Assembly: GCF_900176165.1 (NCBI RefSeq)
Contig: NZ_FWWU01000009.1
Span: forward strand, 2,331,001 to 2,395,000
Origin: Deinococcus hopiensis KR-140
GTDB taxonomy: Bacteria > Deinococcota > Deinococci > Deinococcales > Deinococcaceae
Length of the DNA stretch: 64,000 bases
Direction: 5' to 3'
Shown: positions 31,775 through 40,615 of the stretch, one piece after another
Numbering within the stretch: position 1 is the stretch's first letter
Layout: each line of letters opens with the position of its first letter
Notes under the pieces: model-generated
What the model saw: only the letters and a program-made list of their open reading frames with translations
Database searches by the model: none
Told to the model about the DNA's origin: nothing
Made by a program: the position numbers and the translations under genes

Positions 31775-32178
31775 GGAGCGTTCCTTTCGTGGTGCGGGCG
31801 CACCGGAGGAGGGAGAAGGGCGCGAGGTTCAGGCATAGGCCAGCCCTCCGCGCCGCCGAGGGAGCCGCGCGTACGAACTGCAGGGCTTGGGTGTGCCGCC
31901 AGGGCCACGAAGAAGGCGTTCAGGAAGGCCCAGCGGCCATTCCCCGATGAGGGGAAGCTTGTGTGCCCCGCTCATCTGCCACCTACTCTCGCCGTTTGGC
32001 GCGCCCGGCACATCATTCAAATGGAGTGAATCCCACTCCTCCAAAAGGAGGAGACCCAAAGGAGGTTGCGCAGGAGGCGGGGCAGCGGTTTCGCGGCGGG
32101 GTGGCCCCCGCGCCGCGCTGTCCGGGTCGCCCCTGACTTTTGCGAGGCCCTTTCGGGTTTGCAGCGCCAGGATGAGGA
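31775..32178. other. Gene-free stretch
   Basis: Between the DUF4397-like gene and the repeat there is no convincing coding region, RNA gene or terminator. An ACTCC/GGAGT-rich patch at 32025-32051 (cccactcctccaaaaggag) could form a small hairpin. Confidence 0.5.
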
Positions 32179-32300
32179 GTCCGGTTCATCGGTTATTGCA
32201 TTACGGATTCATCCGGGCGAAGCGAGCAGGAAAAACGGTGACGGAGAGGCGTGGAATCACCGAAGCACAGCGGAGGGGATGGAACGGAGACCCCGCAAAC
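32179..32300 (+). repeat. Dispersed intergenic repeat, copy A
   Basis: Contains GTCCGGTTCATCGG, then ATTCATCCGGGCGAAGCG, then the core AGCAGGAAAAACGGTGACGG, then GGCGTGGA and AGCACAGCGGAG. The same blocks occur in order at 56982-57095 and, more diverged and inverted, at 3676-3776. The following 190 bp up to the MFS gene shows nothing recognisable. Confidence 0.6.
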
Positions 32301-32490
32301 CGTATGCGTCGCTCCGGGGAGAAGGGCAACGTCCAGCGCTCCTCTCCTCGCCTTCAGATGAGCGAACCCGCCGAACCCCATGGTCCTGGGCAGCGCAGCA
32401 CCGCTCCCTGCCCAGCCGGATACTCGGCGTGGCGCTGCCTGCAGAGGGGGCTGGAAAAAAGCCGGCGCAAGGTGCCCTGACCCTCCCCAT

Positions 32491-33657
32491 CTACTCGAAC
32501 GCCACCTGCTTCGGCTCCGGCAACCGGTACGCGATCACCGCACTCGGAATCAGGAGCGTCAGACTCGCCAACGCCGCCACAGTGGGTGAAGTCACGTCCG
32601 CCAGCACCCCCACCAGAAACACCAGGAGTCCCGCGAACCCCCACGAAAATCCCATCATGATTGAACTCGCCACGGCCACATGCCCTGGCGCGTACTCCTG
32701 CGCGGCGACGACACCCACCGGAATGCTGGCGTTCACCGCCGCCCCGACGATAAAGGTAAGCGGGTAAAACCACCAGTTCGCCGGGCTGGACAGAATCAGC
32801 CCCACGAAAAAGGGAATGGTCGACAAGATCGCGGCGCGCAGCACGGGCACCCGCCCGTACCGGTCACTCGCCCGCCCACCCACAATTCCGCCCAGCGCGC
32901 TGGCAACCGAATAGACGGCGAGCGTGATCCCCACTTCCCGCGCCCCAAAGCCCCGCCCGAGCAGGATGAAGGGCAGCATGGCGTTGTAGCCCATACTCGC
33001 CAGTGAACGCAGCACGGCCATCGCCCACAGCCCCACCAGCGGCCCCCGGAAGATGCGCGCGTACTCCGCCACGCCCACCCGGCGGCCCTGCACCTTGCCA
33101 GGGGGGGTGACGACGAAGGTGGCCGCGGCGACCGCCGCGCCGATCAGCGCGAACCACGGCAGATGTGCCAGCCCGACGCCCGCGAACACCGGCCCCAGCG
33201 CCATACCCCCCGTTCCACCCGCACTAAAGAGGCTGGCCCACAGCCCGCGCTTCTGCGGGGGACTGCTCAGGGCCACGTAGGCCGCGCCCGCGGGATGAAA
33301 GAACCCGCTGCCAAACCCGGCCACCGCCACCAGCAACACCAGCGCCCCGAACCACGGCATAAAACCCATCATCGTCAAACCCAGGCCCGTCATCAGGGGA
33401 CCGAGCGCGGCAGCGTAACGGCGGTCCAGCCGCTCCCCCAGAATGCCCAGCAGAGGCTGCAACACGCTGCTCGTCAGGCTGAAGACGCTGGAGAGCAGCG
33501 TGACGGCAGCGATGCTGACGCCGAACCTGCCCTGCAGGGCGGGCGCGAGGGGGGTGAGCATCGCTCCGTACGCGTCATTGATAAAGTGCCCTGCCGTGAC
33601 GGCGACGGCCACAGCCGTTCCGTGACGCAGGGCGGTGTGGGCAGCAGCGGCTCGCAT
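32491..33657 (-). CDS. MFS transporter (Fsr/fosmidomycin-resistance-like)
   Basis: A 388-residue, 12-helix transporter. AGHFINDAYGAMLTPLAPAL at the N-terminus, FFHPAGAAYVA in the first half and GGRASDRYGRVPVLRA (MFS motif A) between halves resemble the Fsr branch. Fsr proteins export fosmidomycin and other drugs; here the substrate is unknown. ATG 33657 is supported by a TAGGGT box 7 nt upstream. Unlike the MFS at 17.6 kb, this copy is intact. Confidence 0.9.
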   Translation of the reverse strand: MRAAAAHTALRHGTAVAVAVTAGHFINDAYGAMLTPLAPALQGRFGVSIAAVTLLSSVFSLTSSVLQPLLGILGERLDRRYAAALGPLMTGLGLTMMGFMPWFGALVLLVAVAGFGSGFFHPAGAAYVALSSPPQKRGLWASLFSAGGTGGMALGPVFAGVGLAHLPWFALIGAAVAAATFVVTPPGKVQGRRVGVAEYARIFRGPLVGLWAMAVLRSLASMGYNAMLPFILLGRGFGAREVGITLAVYSVASALGGIVGGRASDRYGRVPVLRAAILSTIPFFVGLILSSPANWWFYPLTFIVGAAVNASIPVGVVAAQEYAPGHVAVASSIMMGFSWGFAGLLVFLVGVLADVTSPTVAALASLTLLIPSAVIAYRLPEPKQVAFE

Positions 33658-33664
33658 GGGGTCT

Positions 33665-33670
33665 ACCCTA
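33665..33670 (-). promoter_or_regulatory. -10 box of the intact MFS gene
   Basis: TAGGGT on the minus strand, 7 nt before ATG 33657. Confidence 0.45.
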
Positions 33671-33776
33671 CGCCGCGCCACCTGCGAGCAGAGGACACGC
33701 GTCCATGTCTATGGGCCACCCCCAGTAGATGAATATTGAATCAGTCGACGTATGAACTTCTTCACAGCATCTGAAT

Positions 33777-33782
33777 TAAACT
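33777..33782 (+). promoter_or_regulatory. -10 box of the PRTase-like gene
   Basis: TAAACT 5 nt before ATG 33788, in AT-rich DNA. Confidence 0.4.
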
Positions 33783-33787
33783 GAGGC

Positions 33788-34279
33788 ATGAATCTGCCGT
33801 TCCGGGATGCGGTCGCGGCGGCCCTACCCTCTGAGGAACGGCTGCGAAATAAACTCGAACTCCTGCCCTTTACCGAATGGACCGAACTGGCCCTCGTCTT
33901 CTCCGCCTCGCTGCCAGAGGTGGACGCTGTGCTGGCCGTGCCGGGTGCGGAGGGATTTGCAGAAGCGCTGGCCGCCTCGCGAGGGATTCCGGTGCTGAAT
34001 GCCTCCAGCCTGGAGGGTGCGCAGGCCGGGCAGGACATCCTCCTGGTGACGCGGGACCTGACCGACGGTCTGAACGAGTTGCGAATGCTGCTGCAGGCCG
34101 AACACCACTGCCTGAACGTCCGCGCCGTCGCCTCCGCCATTGAGCGCACCAATGATCTGGGGCGGGTCCGGCTGGAACTGCAGCGCTTGCTCGTGCTGTC
34201 GGCGGTGCGCCTGGCCGGGACACCAGAGGGGCTGGTGTTCGAGCGGCGGGTGCCGCAGTCCTGGCCGCAGGCGTCATAG
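33788..34279 (+). CDS. Uncharacterised protein with distant phosphoribosyltransferase-like layout
   Basis: A 163-residue soluble protein. I recognise no named family. The order DAVLAVPGAEGFAEALAASR, GIPVL, QDILLVTRDLTDGLNELRML and AVASAIERTND loosely matches type I phosphoribosyltransferases: a substrate loop, then strand, PRPP loop and helix, then strand. The acidic PRPP-binding pair (DDV) is replaced by TRD, so catalysis is doubtful. It could be a regulatory or nucleotide-binding relative. It is divergent from the MFS gene. Confidence 0.6.
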   Translation: MNLPFRDAVAAALPSEERLRNKLELLPFTEWTELALVFSASLPEVDAVLAVPGAEGFAEALAASRGIPVLNASSLEGAQAGQDILLVTRDLTDGLNELRMLLQAEHHCLNVRAVASAIERTNDLGRVRLELQRLLVLSAVRLAGTPEGLVFERRVPQSWPQAS

Positions 34280-34328
34280 GGGGCGGCGCGACTTTCTTCT
34301 TTCCCTGGCCCTCCGTACGGTTGCCGGG

Positions 34329-34859
34329 TCAGTCTCTCGCCGCCTTCCCCACCTGGTACGCCCGCAGCGCCCGCTCTTCGGCGGGTAGGCGAATAAGCAG
34401 GATCAGGGCGGCATTGAGCACGCTGTAGGCCAGGGCCGTGCGCCACGCCCCAACGGCCAGTGGCGCCGCAGCCATTTCCAGCGCCACCACCGCGTAGTTG
34501 GGGTGCCGCAGATACTGGAAGGGGCCGCCCGTGATCCGCTCACCGCCGGGCACGATCAGGACTCTGGTGTTCCAGTAGCGGCCCAGTGTGCGGATCACCC
34601 AGTACCGCAGCGGCTGGGCCAGCACGAACAGCGCGAGGGCAAGCCCGTTGATCCGTCCACGCGAGCGGCGGCCTTCCAGCAGCGTGAGCAGCATCCAGCT
34701 GGGGTGCAGCGCGAAAAAGAGGGGGTAGTGTTCCCGGCCGTACTCGGTGGCCCCCTGCTCGCGCGCCCAGCGCTCGTTGGCGCGGGCCACCCGCAGTTCG
34801 AGGAGGCGCTGTACGGTCAGGAAGCCGAAGATCAGGGGGGCCAGGGCGCGGGATTGCAT
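34329..34859 (-). CDS. Isoprenylcysteine carboxyl methyltransferase (ICMT) family membrane protein
   Basis: A 176-residue membrane protein with about five helices. The C-terminal GPFQYLRHPNYAVVALE and LPAEERALRAY are the SAM-binding and E/R signatures of the ICMT family, close to B. subtilis YpbQ, which O-methylates alkylpyrones. No polyketide synthase is in the window, so the substrate is open. ATG 34859 lies 7 nt after a TAAGCT box. Confidence 0.85.
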   Translation of the reverse strand: MQSRALAPLIFGFLTVQRLLELRVARANERWAREQGATEYGREHYPLFFALHPSWMLLTLLEGRRSRGRINGLALALFVLAQPLRYWVIRTLGRYWNTRVLIVPGGERITGGPFQYLRHPNYAVVALEMAAAPLAVGAWRTALAYSVLNAALILLIRLPAEERALRAYQVGKAARD

Positions 34860-34866
34860 GGGGCCC

Positions 34867-34872
34867 AGCTTA
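34867..34872 (-). promoter_or_regulatory. -10 box of the ICMT gene
   Basis: TAAGCT on the minus strand, 7 nt before ATG 34859. Confidence 0.4.
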
Positions 34873-35004
34873 CGGGGACGCGGTCATTCATGCGCTGCAC
34901 AGTTCCAGGGCGCGGCACGGGCATTCGGCGTCTTCCACCTGGTCCTCCACCTGGGTCTCGTCCCAGACCGGAAGAGCACCCGGCGGGCGAAGCTGGACGC
35001 TCGC

Positions 35005-35943
35005 CTACGCTCCGGCCAGCAGTTCGTCCGCCGCCGTGTCCGCGTCCAGCTCGCCCCGGGCGACGCGGGTGTAGAGGTCACGGCTGAGCTCCCGGGCCCG
35101 CCTCATCACCCGGTCCTGAACGAGCGTGCGGACCTCGAACTCGGCGCGGCGGCGGCGGCGCTCCTGCAATCCGTCCTCACCCAGGAAAGCGCGGTGGGCC
35201 AGGACGGCCTCCACGATTTGCGGTGTGCCCTCCCCCTTCGCGGCCACCGTACGGCGCACAGGAGCAAACCAGGTGTGCTCGTCATGGTGGCCCAGGCCCT
35301 GCGCGGCCATCAGCTCACGCACTGTGCGGTCCGCGCCGGGCAGGTCAGCCTTGTTGACCGCGATCACGTCCGCAATCTCCATGATTCCGGCCTTGAATGC
35401 CTGGACGCCGTCGCCGCCGGCCGGCGTCAGCACGAGCAGCGTATGGTCACAGGCGGCGGCCACATCCACCTCAGACTGGCCCACGCCCACCGTTTCCAGA
35501 ATCACCCAGTCGAACCCAGCACCTTCCATCAGCGCCAGCACCTGCATGGTGCGCGCAGACAGGCCGCCCAGCACTCCCCGGCTGGCGAGCGAGCGTACGA
35601 ACACGCCTCCGTCGGCATGATGGCGCAGCATGCGGATGCGGTCGCCCAGGATTGCGCCGCCGGAGTAGGGGCTGCTGGGGTCCACGGCCAGGACGGCCAC
35701 CCGCTTGCCCTCCTCGCGCAGATGGGCGATCAGGGCGTCGGTCAGCGTGCTCTTGCCGCTGCCGGGGCTGCCCGTGACGCCCAGCACGACGGTGCCGCCC
35801 GGGCCGCGGGCGGCCGACGTTTCGCGGGCGGCGCGCAGCAGGGGCCGCGCCGCGTCCAGGCCGCTTTCGGCCAGGGTGACGGCGCGGGCCAGGGCGCGGG
35901 GATCACCCGCGCGGAAGCGGTCTTCGAGGGTGGAAGCCATCAT
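35005..35943 (-). CDS. meaB: Methylmalonyl-CoA mutase-associated GTPase MeaB
   Basis: A 312-residue G3E-family GTPase. GVTGSPGSGKST is the P-loop (about 55-66). AVLAVDPSSPYSGGAILGDRIRM holds the metal/switch I region, ILETVGVGQSE switch II, and VNKADLPGAD the guanine-specificity NKxD. MeaB loads and protects B12 in methylmalonyl-CoA mutase; the mutase is not in this window. A TACCCT box lies 9 nt before ATG 35943. Confidence 0.93.
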   Translation of the reverse strand: MMASTLEDRFRAGDPRALARAVTLAESGLDAARPLLRAARETSAARGPGGTVVLGVTGSPGSGKSTLTDALIAHLREEGKRVAVLAVDPSSPYSGGAILGDRIRMLRHHADGGVFVRSLASRGVLGGLSARTMQVLALMEGAGFDWVILETVGVGQSEVDVAAACDHTLLVLTPAGGDGVQAFKAGIMEIADVIAVNKADLPGADRTVRELMAAQGLGHHDEHTWFAPVRRTVAAKGEGTPQIVEAVLAHRAFLGEDGLQERRRRRAEFEVRTLVQDRVMRRARELSRDLYTRVARGELDADTAADELLAGA

Positions 35944-35952
35944 GTGCCCGTC

Positions 35953-35958
35953 AGGGTA
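35953..35958 (-). promoter_or_regulatory. -10 box of meaB
   Basis: TACCCT on the minus strand, 9 nt before ATG 35943. Confidence 0.45.
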
Positions 35959-35983
35959 GCAGGGGTGGAGCCAGCCGGGGGGG

Positions 35984-36697
35984 CTACGGGGCCTGTCCCA
36001 GCACGTCGTCGGCTTCCGTCGCCTCCAGCAGGTCTTCGAGGTGCGCGTCGTCGTTGAAGCCCAGCAGGGTGCCGTGGCTCCCCGCGAGCAGGACGCGGGT
36101 AATGGAGGTGTTCGTGACGCTCAGCCGCGCCCAGGCGTTGTGGGGCACCCCACCCAGCGCCAGGCCCACGGCCACGCGCACCACGCCGCCGTGGGTAAAG
36201 ACGAGTACACGGCCCCCCGCGTGGCGCGCACGCAGCTGCTCAAACGCCTCGCCGCAGCGGGCGAAGAGGTCTTCCATGCTCTCGCCCCCGGGGCGCCGGG
36301 TGGCCCAGGGGTCCGCGCGCAGGGCGGTGAGGTAGTCGGCGTGCTGCACCTCGATCTCGCGGAGGCCCAGCCCGGCGAGTGCGCCGACGTCGATTTCGCG
36401 CAGGCCGGGGTCCGGCTGCACGGGCGGCTGTCCCTGCAAGCGCTCCACCACGGCCTCGGCGGTCTGGAAGGCGCGGGCGAGGTCACTGGAATACACCGCG
36501 TCGAAGCGCTGTCCGGTCAGGCGCTCGGCGAGGGCGGCGGCCTGCAACACCCCCACCGGGCTGAGGGGCACGTCGGTCTGCCCCTGGTAGCGTCCGCTGG
36601 CGTTCCAGGTGCTCTCGCCGTGGCGAACCACCCAGAACTCCGTCGCCGACCGGCGGTCCGGGGCCGTCAGCCCGGTGGGAGGACGCCGCTCGGTCAA
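35984..36697 (-). CDS. Histidine phosphatase (phosphoglycerate mutase-like)
   Basis: A 237-residue branch-1 histidine phosphatase. VVRHGESTWNASGRYQGQ (23-40) has the catalytic RHG, SSDLARAFQTAEA the second phosphate-pocket Arg, and VFTHGGVVR (about 166-174) the second catalytic His. Substrates of such proteins range from phosphoglycerate to cobalamin and small phosphoesters. The TTG start at 36697 overlaps the purM stop (TTGA), so it is coupled to purM. Confidence 0.88.
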   Translation of the reverse strand: MTERRPPTGLTAPDRRSATEFWVVRHGESTWNASGRYQGQTDVPLSPVGVLQAAALAERLTGQRFDAVYSSDLARAFQTAEAVVERLQGQPPVQPDPGLREIDVGALAGLGLREIEVQHADYLTALRADPWATRRPGGESMEDLFARCGEAFEQLRARHAGGRVLVFTHGGVVRVAVGLALGGVPHNAWARLSVTNTSITRVLLAGSHGTLLGFNDDAHLEDLLEATEADDVLGQAP

Positions 36698-37803
36698 GGG
36701 GTGACTCCCTCCGGGCCCGTCTCCCCGGGCGAGAAGGTGACGCCGCTTCCGGGTACCATCTGTCCGATCTCCCAGGGCGTCTCGCCTGCGCCGCGCAGGG
36801 CCTCCAGGGCCGCCTCCCGCTGCTCAGCTGGCACGATAAACAAGAAGCCCACGCCCATGTTCAGTGCCCGGAAAGCCTCAGCGCGCGCCACCCTGGCCTG
36901 CCGAACAATCAGCTCGAACACCGGCGGCACCGTCCACGAGGAAGTGTCCACCCGCATCCCGATGCCCTGCGGAAAGACGCGCGGCGGGTTGTCCACGAGG
37001 CCGCCGCCCGTAATGTGCGCCATGCCGCGAATGTCGGTCCCCGCCCCGGTGAGGGCATCGAAGGCCGCGACGTAGGCCCGGTGCGGCTCCACGAGCAGGT
37101 CTTCGAGCACAGCCCCACCAAGGTCCGCGCGTTCCTCGTGCCAGTCCAGGTCAGAGAGCGCCATGCGCGCGAGGCTGTAGCCGTTCGTGTGCAGGCCGCT
37201 GGAAGGCAGGGCGATCACGGCGTCGCCCACCTCGATGCGCGAGCCGTCCACCAGCCGGGACCGGTCGACCATTCCGACGATGGTGCCCACGATGTCGAGT
37301 TCACCCTCCACATACACGCCGGGCATCTCGGCCGTCTCGCCGCCCAGCAGGGCCACTCCCAGGGCCTCGCAGGCTCCCGCTGCGCCCGTCACCACCTCCG
37401 CCACGAGTTCGGGACTGAGCTGCCCCATCGCCACATAGTCGAGAAAAAACAGGGGCCGCGCGCCCTGCACCAGAATGTCGTTCACGCAGTGGTTCACGAT
37501 GTCCGCGCCCAGACCCCGGTAACGCCCGGCGGCCGTCGCCACCTTCGTCTTCGTGCCTACACCATCGGTGGAAGCGACGAGGATGGGGTCTTGCATCCCG
37601 GTGAATTCAGGGCGAAACAACCCGCCAAACCCCCCGATGCCCCCCAGCACCTGCCGGTTGTGGGTACGGGCGACCGCCCCCTTCATCAGGGCCACCGCCC
37701 GGTGCCCGGCCTCGATGCTCACGCCCGCACGCTCGTAGGCGGAAGCCTCCCCGGACTGGGCCACCTCGGATTGGGCCGCGTCGGCCCGCTTGCTGTACGT
37801 CAT
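36694..37803 (-). CDS. purM: Phosphoribosylformylglycinamidine cyclo-ligase
   Basis: A 369-residue ATP-dependent enzyme that closes the imidazole ring in purine synthesis (FGAM to AIR). Landmarks are ASTDGVGTKTKVA, NHCVNDILVQGARPLFFLDY, LLGGETAEMPGVY, SSGLHTNGYSLAR and AHITGGGLVDNPPRV. SD GGAGGAA sits before ATG 37803. Its 5' leader is about 35 nt after a TAGACT box and holds a small hairpin. The stop overlaps the histidine phosphatase start. Confidence 0.95.
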   Translation of the reverse strand: MTYSKRADAAQSEVAQSGEASAYERAGVSIEAGHRAVALMKGAVARTHNRQVLGGIGGFGGLFRPEFTGMQDPILVASTDGVGTKTKVATAAGRYRGLGADIVNHCVNDILVQGARPLFFLDYVAMGQLSPELVAEVVTGAAGACEALGVALLGGETAEMPGVYVEGELDIVGTIVGMVDRSRLVDGSRIEVGDAVIALPSSGLHTNGYSLARMALSDLDWHEERADLGGAVLEDLLVEPHRAYVAAFDALTGAGTDIRGMAHITGGGLVDNPPRVFPQGIGMRVDTSSWTVPPVFELIVRQARVARAEAFRALNMGVGFLFIVPAEQREAALEALRGAGETPWEIGQMVPGSGVTFSPGETGPEGVTP

Positions 37804-37818
37804 ATTCCTCCCGGCAAC

Positions 37819-37849
37819 GCCCCACACGGGGCTTTCGCCCGGCAGTCTA
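37819..37849 (-). promoter_or_regulatory. purM promoter and leader hairpin
   Basis: TAGACT -10 (37844-37849, minus strand), then a GCCCC-GTGT-GGGGC hairpin (37819-37832) just upstream of the Shine-Dalgarno. It could affect purM translation. Confidence 0.4.
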
Positions 37850-37930
37850 CCCGACTTCGGGCCCACTGCCCGCCGCCCGTCTGGCCCAATTGGCCGAACT
37901 GTGCCCCTGGGATTCCCGCAAATGGGGGCG

Positions 37931-38644
37931 TCAGGACCCGGCGGAGGAAGTGCCCGCGTGGGCCGCACGGCGGCCCAGCCACCAGCGCACCCCCGCCACG
38001 AGCGCCGCCACCCCCGAAAGCAGGGCCACGCCCCAGGCCAGGCGCTTTCCGCTGCCGCTGAGCCACACCACCAGTGCGGTCACGGGCAGCGCCCCCGCCG
38101 CCGTCGCCAGCAGGAAGGGCCGGAAGGGCACACCCGCTGCGCCCGCCACCAGGTTCATCACGTCGGCCGACAACACCGGCATCAGGCGCACGAGCAGCAC
38201 GCCCTGCACCCCGTGGCGCGTGGCAAAGGCGTGGGCCGCGCTCCTGGCCCGCTCGCCGGCGAGCAACCGCACCAGCGTGTCGCCCACCGCGCGCCCCAGG
38301 CCGTAGCCGGCCACTGCCCCCAGCAGCGTGCCGATGTAAACGATGAAAAAGGCCTCGACAGGACCGTAGGCCCGCGCCGTCACCGCCGTGATCACCAGGG
38401 CAGGCACCACCGGCACCACCGCCTGCACCGTGAAACCTGCGACGAGGGCGAGCGGTCCGCCCCACCCCAGCCCCTCCACAAAGGCGCGCGTGACTGCCGG
38501 ATCGTGCGAGGTCAGCGCTGCGAAGCCCCGCACCAAAAAGGCCCGCACGTCGGGCGTCAGGGCGACCCCGAGCAGCAGCAGCAGCGCCCCACCGAAAATC
38601 AGCGCCCGCAAGAGGCGGGGGTGGCGGAGGGCAGCGGCGGTCAC
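37931..38644 (-). CDS. TVP38/TMEM64 (VTT/DedA-like) membrane protein
   Basis: A 237-residue protein with about six hydrophobic segments. FTVQAVVPVVPALVITA, YIGTLLGAVAGYGLGR, LLVRLMPVLSADVMNLVAGAAG and a final aromatic/basic end (VRWWLGRR) match the VTT domain, linked to lipid scrambling in related DedA/TMEM41 proteins. The GTG start at 38644 is supported by a TACACT box 6 nt upstream. It is divergent from the prenyl synthase gene. Confidence 0.88.
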   Translation of the reverse strand: MTAAALRHPRLLRALIFGGALLLLLGVALTPDVRAFLVRGFAALTSHDPAVTRAFVEGLGWGGPLALVAGFTVQAVVPVVPALVITAVTARAYGPVEAFFIVYIGTLLGAVAGYGLGRAVGDTLVRLLAGERARSAAHAFATRHGVQGVLLVRLMPVLSADVMNLVAGAAGVPFRPFLLATAAGALPVTALVVWLSGSGKRLAWGVALLSGVAALVAGVRWWLGRRAAHAGTSSAGS

Positions 38645-38650
38645 CCCGGC

Positions 38651-38656
38651 AGTGTA
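38651..38656 (-). promoter_or_regulatory. -10 box of the TVP38-type gene
   Basis: TACACT on the minus strand, 6 nt before GTG 38644. Confidence 0.5.
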
Positions 38657-38708
38657 GGCGAGCGAGGTGCGCCTGGGTGTCCCATGTGTGGCGTGGTCCC
38701 CCGGCCGC

Positions 38709-38714
38709 TAGACT
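38709..38714 (+). promoter_or_regulatory. -10 box of the prenyl synthase gene
   Basis: TAGACT 8 nt before ATG 38723. Confidence 0.5.
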
Positions 38715-38722
38715 GCGCCGCG

Positions 38723-39715
38723 ATGCGCCCTGACCTGCTCCGACGCGTGCTGTCACTCCTGCCCGGCGAGGGGGAGGGCCGCCCCGAACTCCGCGCTTAT
38801 GCCGCCATGCTGCGCGACTACCCCCAGCGCGGGGGCAAAGGCATCCGCAGCGAACTGCTGCTCGCCTCGGCGGGGGCGCACGGCGTTGCGCCGGAGTCAC
38901 CGCGCTGGGAGCGGGCGCTGTGGCTCGCGGCCGCCCTGGAACTGTTTCAGAACTGGGTGCTGATCCACGACGACATCGAGGACGACTCCGAGGAGCGCCG
39001 GGGCCGCCCGGCCCTGCACCGACTGCACGGGGTGCCGGTGGCGATCAATGTGGGAGACGCCCTGCACGCCTACATGTGGGCGGCCGTTCACCGGGCAGCG
39101 GTGCCGGGGGCGATGGACGAGTTTCTGAAGATGATCCACCGCACGGCCGAGGGCCAGCACCTCGACCTGAGCTGGGTGGAGCGCCGGGAATGGAACCTGC
39201 GGGAAGCCGATTACCTGGAGATGGTGCAGCTCAAGACGGCGTACTACACGGTGGTGGTACCGCTGCGGCTGGGCGCTCTCGCCGCCGGCTGCCCCCCCCA
39301 CGACGGCTTCACCGCTGCAGGCTTGGCGCTGGGCGCCGCCTTCCAGATTCGGGACGACGTGCTGAACCTAACGGGCGATGCCAGCAGGTACGGCAAGGAG
39401 ATCGGCGGGGACCTGCTGGAAGGCAAGCGCACCCTGATCACCCTGCACTGGCTGGGGGGAGCGCCAGAGGATCAGCGGGAAGCCTTCCTGGAGCAGATGC
39501 GCCGGGAACGGGTGAACAAGGACCCCCAAGTGGTCGATCAGATTCACCGCTGGCTGCTGGAAGGCGGCAGCGTGGCCTACGCGCAGGAGTACGCCGCCGG
39601 GCAGGCGCGGGAGGGCCTGACCCACCTCGAAGACGCCCTGCGAGACGCTGCAGACCGTGAAGCTGTGGCCGAGTTGCTGACGCAGATGCACACGCTGGCG
39701 ACGCGCGAAGCCTGA
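38723..39715 (+). CDS. Polyprenyl (geranylgeranyl-type) diphosphate synthase
   Basis: A 330-residue trans-isoprenyl diphosphate synthase. The first Asp-rich motif is HDDIEDD (82-88), followed by ERRGRPALHRLHG; FQIRDDVLNLTGD (about 210-222) is the second. It condenses isopentenyl diphosphate with allylic diphosphates for menaquinone, carotenoid (deinoxanthin) or cell-wall lipid precursors. The chain length cannot be fixed from sequence, but Ala-Leu-Glu-Leu-Phe before the first motif suggests C15-C20 products. Confidence 0.9.
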   Translation: MRPDLLRRVLSLLPGEGEGRPELRAYAAMLRDYPQRGGKGIRSELLLASAGAHGVAPESPRWERALWLAAALELFQNWVLIHDDIEDDSEERRGRPALHRLHGVPVAINVGDALHAYMWAAVHRAAVPGAMDEFLKMIHRTAEGQHLDLSWVERREWNLREADYLEMVQLKTAYYTVVVPLRLGALAAGCPPHDGFTAAGLALGAAFQIRDDVLNLTGDASRYGKEIGGDLLEGKRTLITLHWLGGAPEDQREAFLEQMRRERVNKDPQVVDQIHRWLLEGGSVAYAQEYAAGQAREGLTHLEDALRDAADREAVAELLTQMHTLATREA

Positions 39716-39976
39716 ACTCAGCGGCGGAAGGGCCTCAGATGGGGGCCACGCCCACAAGCTGCGGGGATTGACGACCAGCAGCCGGGCCTCTGTCCCGTAA
39801 CCGCTCGCAAATTCATGCCGTGACGGACCGGTTTTTCTTCCCCCCCCCTGCACATCTGGAGCGGCGCAGGCCACCTCTCCCTTCACGCTGCCCGGAGAAC
39901 TCCATGCCCACCCCGCTGCTCGCCGCCCCCTGATGATCTCCTCGCTCTCGGCCTCCCCCAGGGGGCCCCTCGCCGC
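39716..39976. other. Short gene-free stretch before the GH43 remnant
   Basis: No intact gene. A possible lost start of the arabinanase-like gene (ATG near 39904, soon stopped by TGATGA) is the only suggestion. Confidence 0.4.
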
Positions 39977-40612
39977 CCAGATTCTGATCGGCATGTGGGC
40001 GATCTCGGCGCGCATGGCCCCACCGTCCTCAAGGTGGGCGGCTCCTACCACGCCTACTCCACGGGCACCGGGCGCGCCACGGACAATCCGGGCGGCGTGA
40101 CCGTGTTCGACGGTGGGCTGGGCGCGCCTTGGCAAACGGTGGGCGAAACTCCAGTGCCGGGGTGGGTCAAAACCGGGTATGCGCCCAAGAACATCTGGGC
40201 CCCGGAGGTGGCGCAAAACGGCGGCACCTGACTTCCTGTGCGCAGCATGACCGCCCTGACGTGGCAAACACTTCCGTCGGGGCCCCTCCATCATCAAGCG
40301 CGGCAACTTCTACTGCCTGTTCACGCCCTGCGACCTGGGCTGCCGGGGCCTGCGCAGCCCCTCCTTCCGTTCAGGTGGGCCGCGCGACGGGCATCACCAG
40401 GGCCGTACTTCGACAAGAGCGGCGTGCGGCTGGACGCGGGTGGCGGCGCACCGGTGCTGGGCAGCCGCCTCAACCAGGACCGGCCCTGGCGGGCAGAACA
40501 TCTTGCAAGACGGCACCGGGGATAACCTCGCGCACCACCTCTACGGCACGGACGCGAACGGAGCGCCCAAACGGGCTGTGCGGAAACTGGCCGGTGCCGT
40601 ACGGGCGGTCGG
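39977..40612 (+). pseudogene. Decayed glycoside hydrolase family 43 (arabinanase-like) gene
   Basis: Fragments match GH43 in order but lie in different frames: GDLGAHGPTVLKVGGSYHAY, GYAPKNIWAPEVAQNGG, PSIIKRGNFYCLFTPCDLGC, QVGRATGITGPYFDKSGVR, LDAGGGAPVLGS, then GGQNILQDGTGDNLAHHLYG. The N-terminal HDP (general base Asp) is HGP here. The fragment between the WAPE motif and the IIKRG block is missing. Frameshifts and a deletion make it dead. It suggests a former ability to use plant arabinan. Its end abuts the convergent amidohydrolase-like gene. Confidence 0.78.
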
Positions 40613-40615
40613 CCG

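Noticed and set aside
34965..34980. AGACCGGAAGAGCACC resembles a common sequencing-adapter sequence
   Set aside because: It has mismatches to the adapter, sits in ordinary intergenic DNA, and the sequence on both sides continues normally; chance resemblance is more likely.
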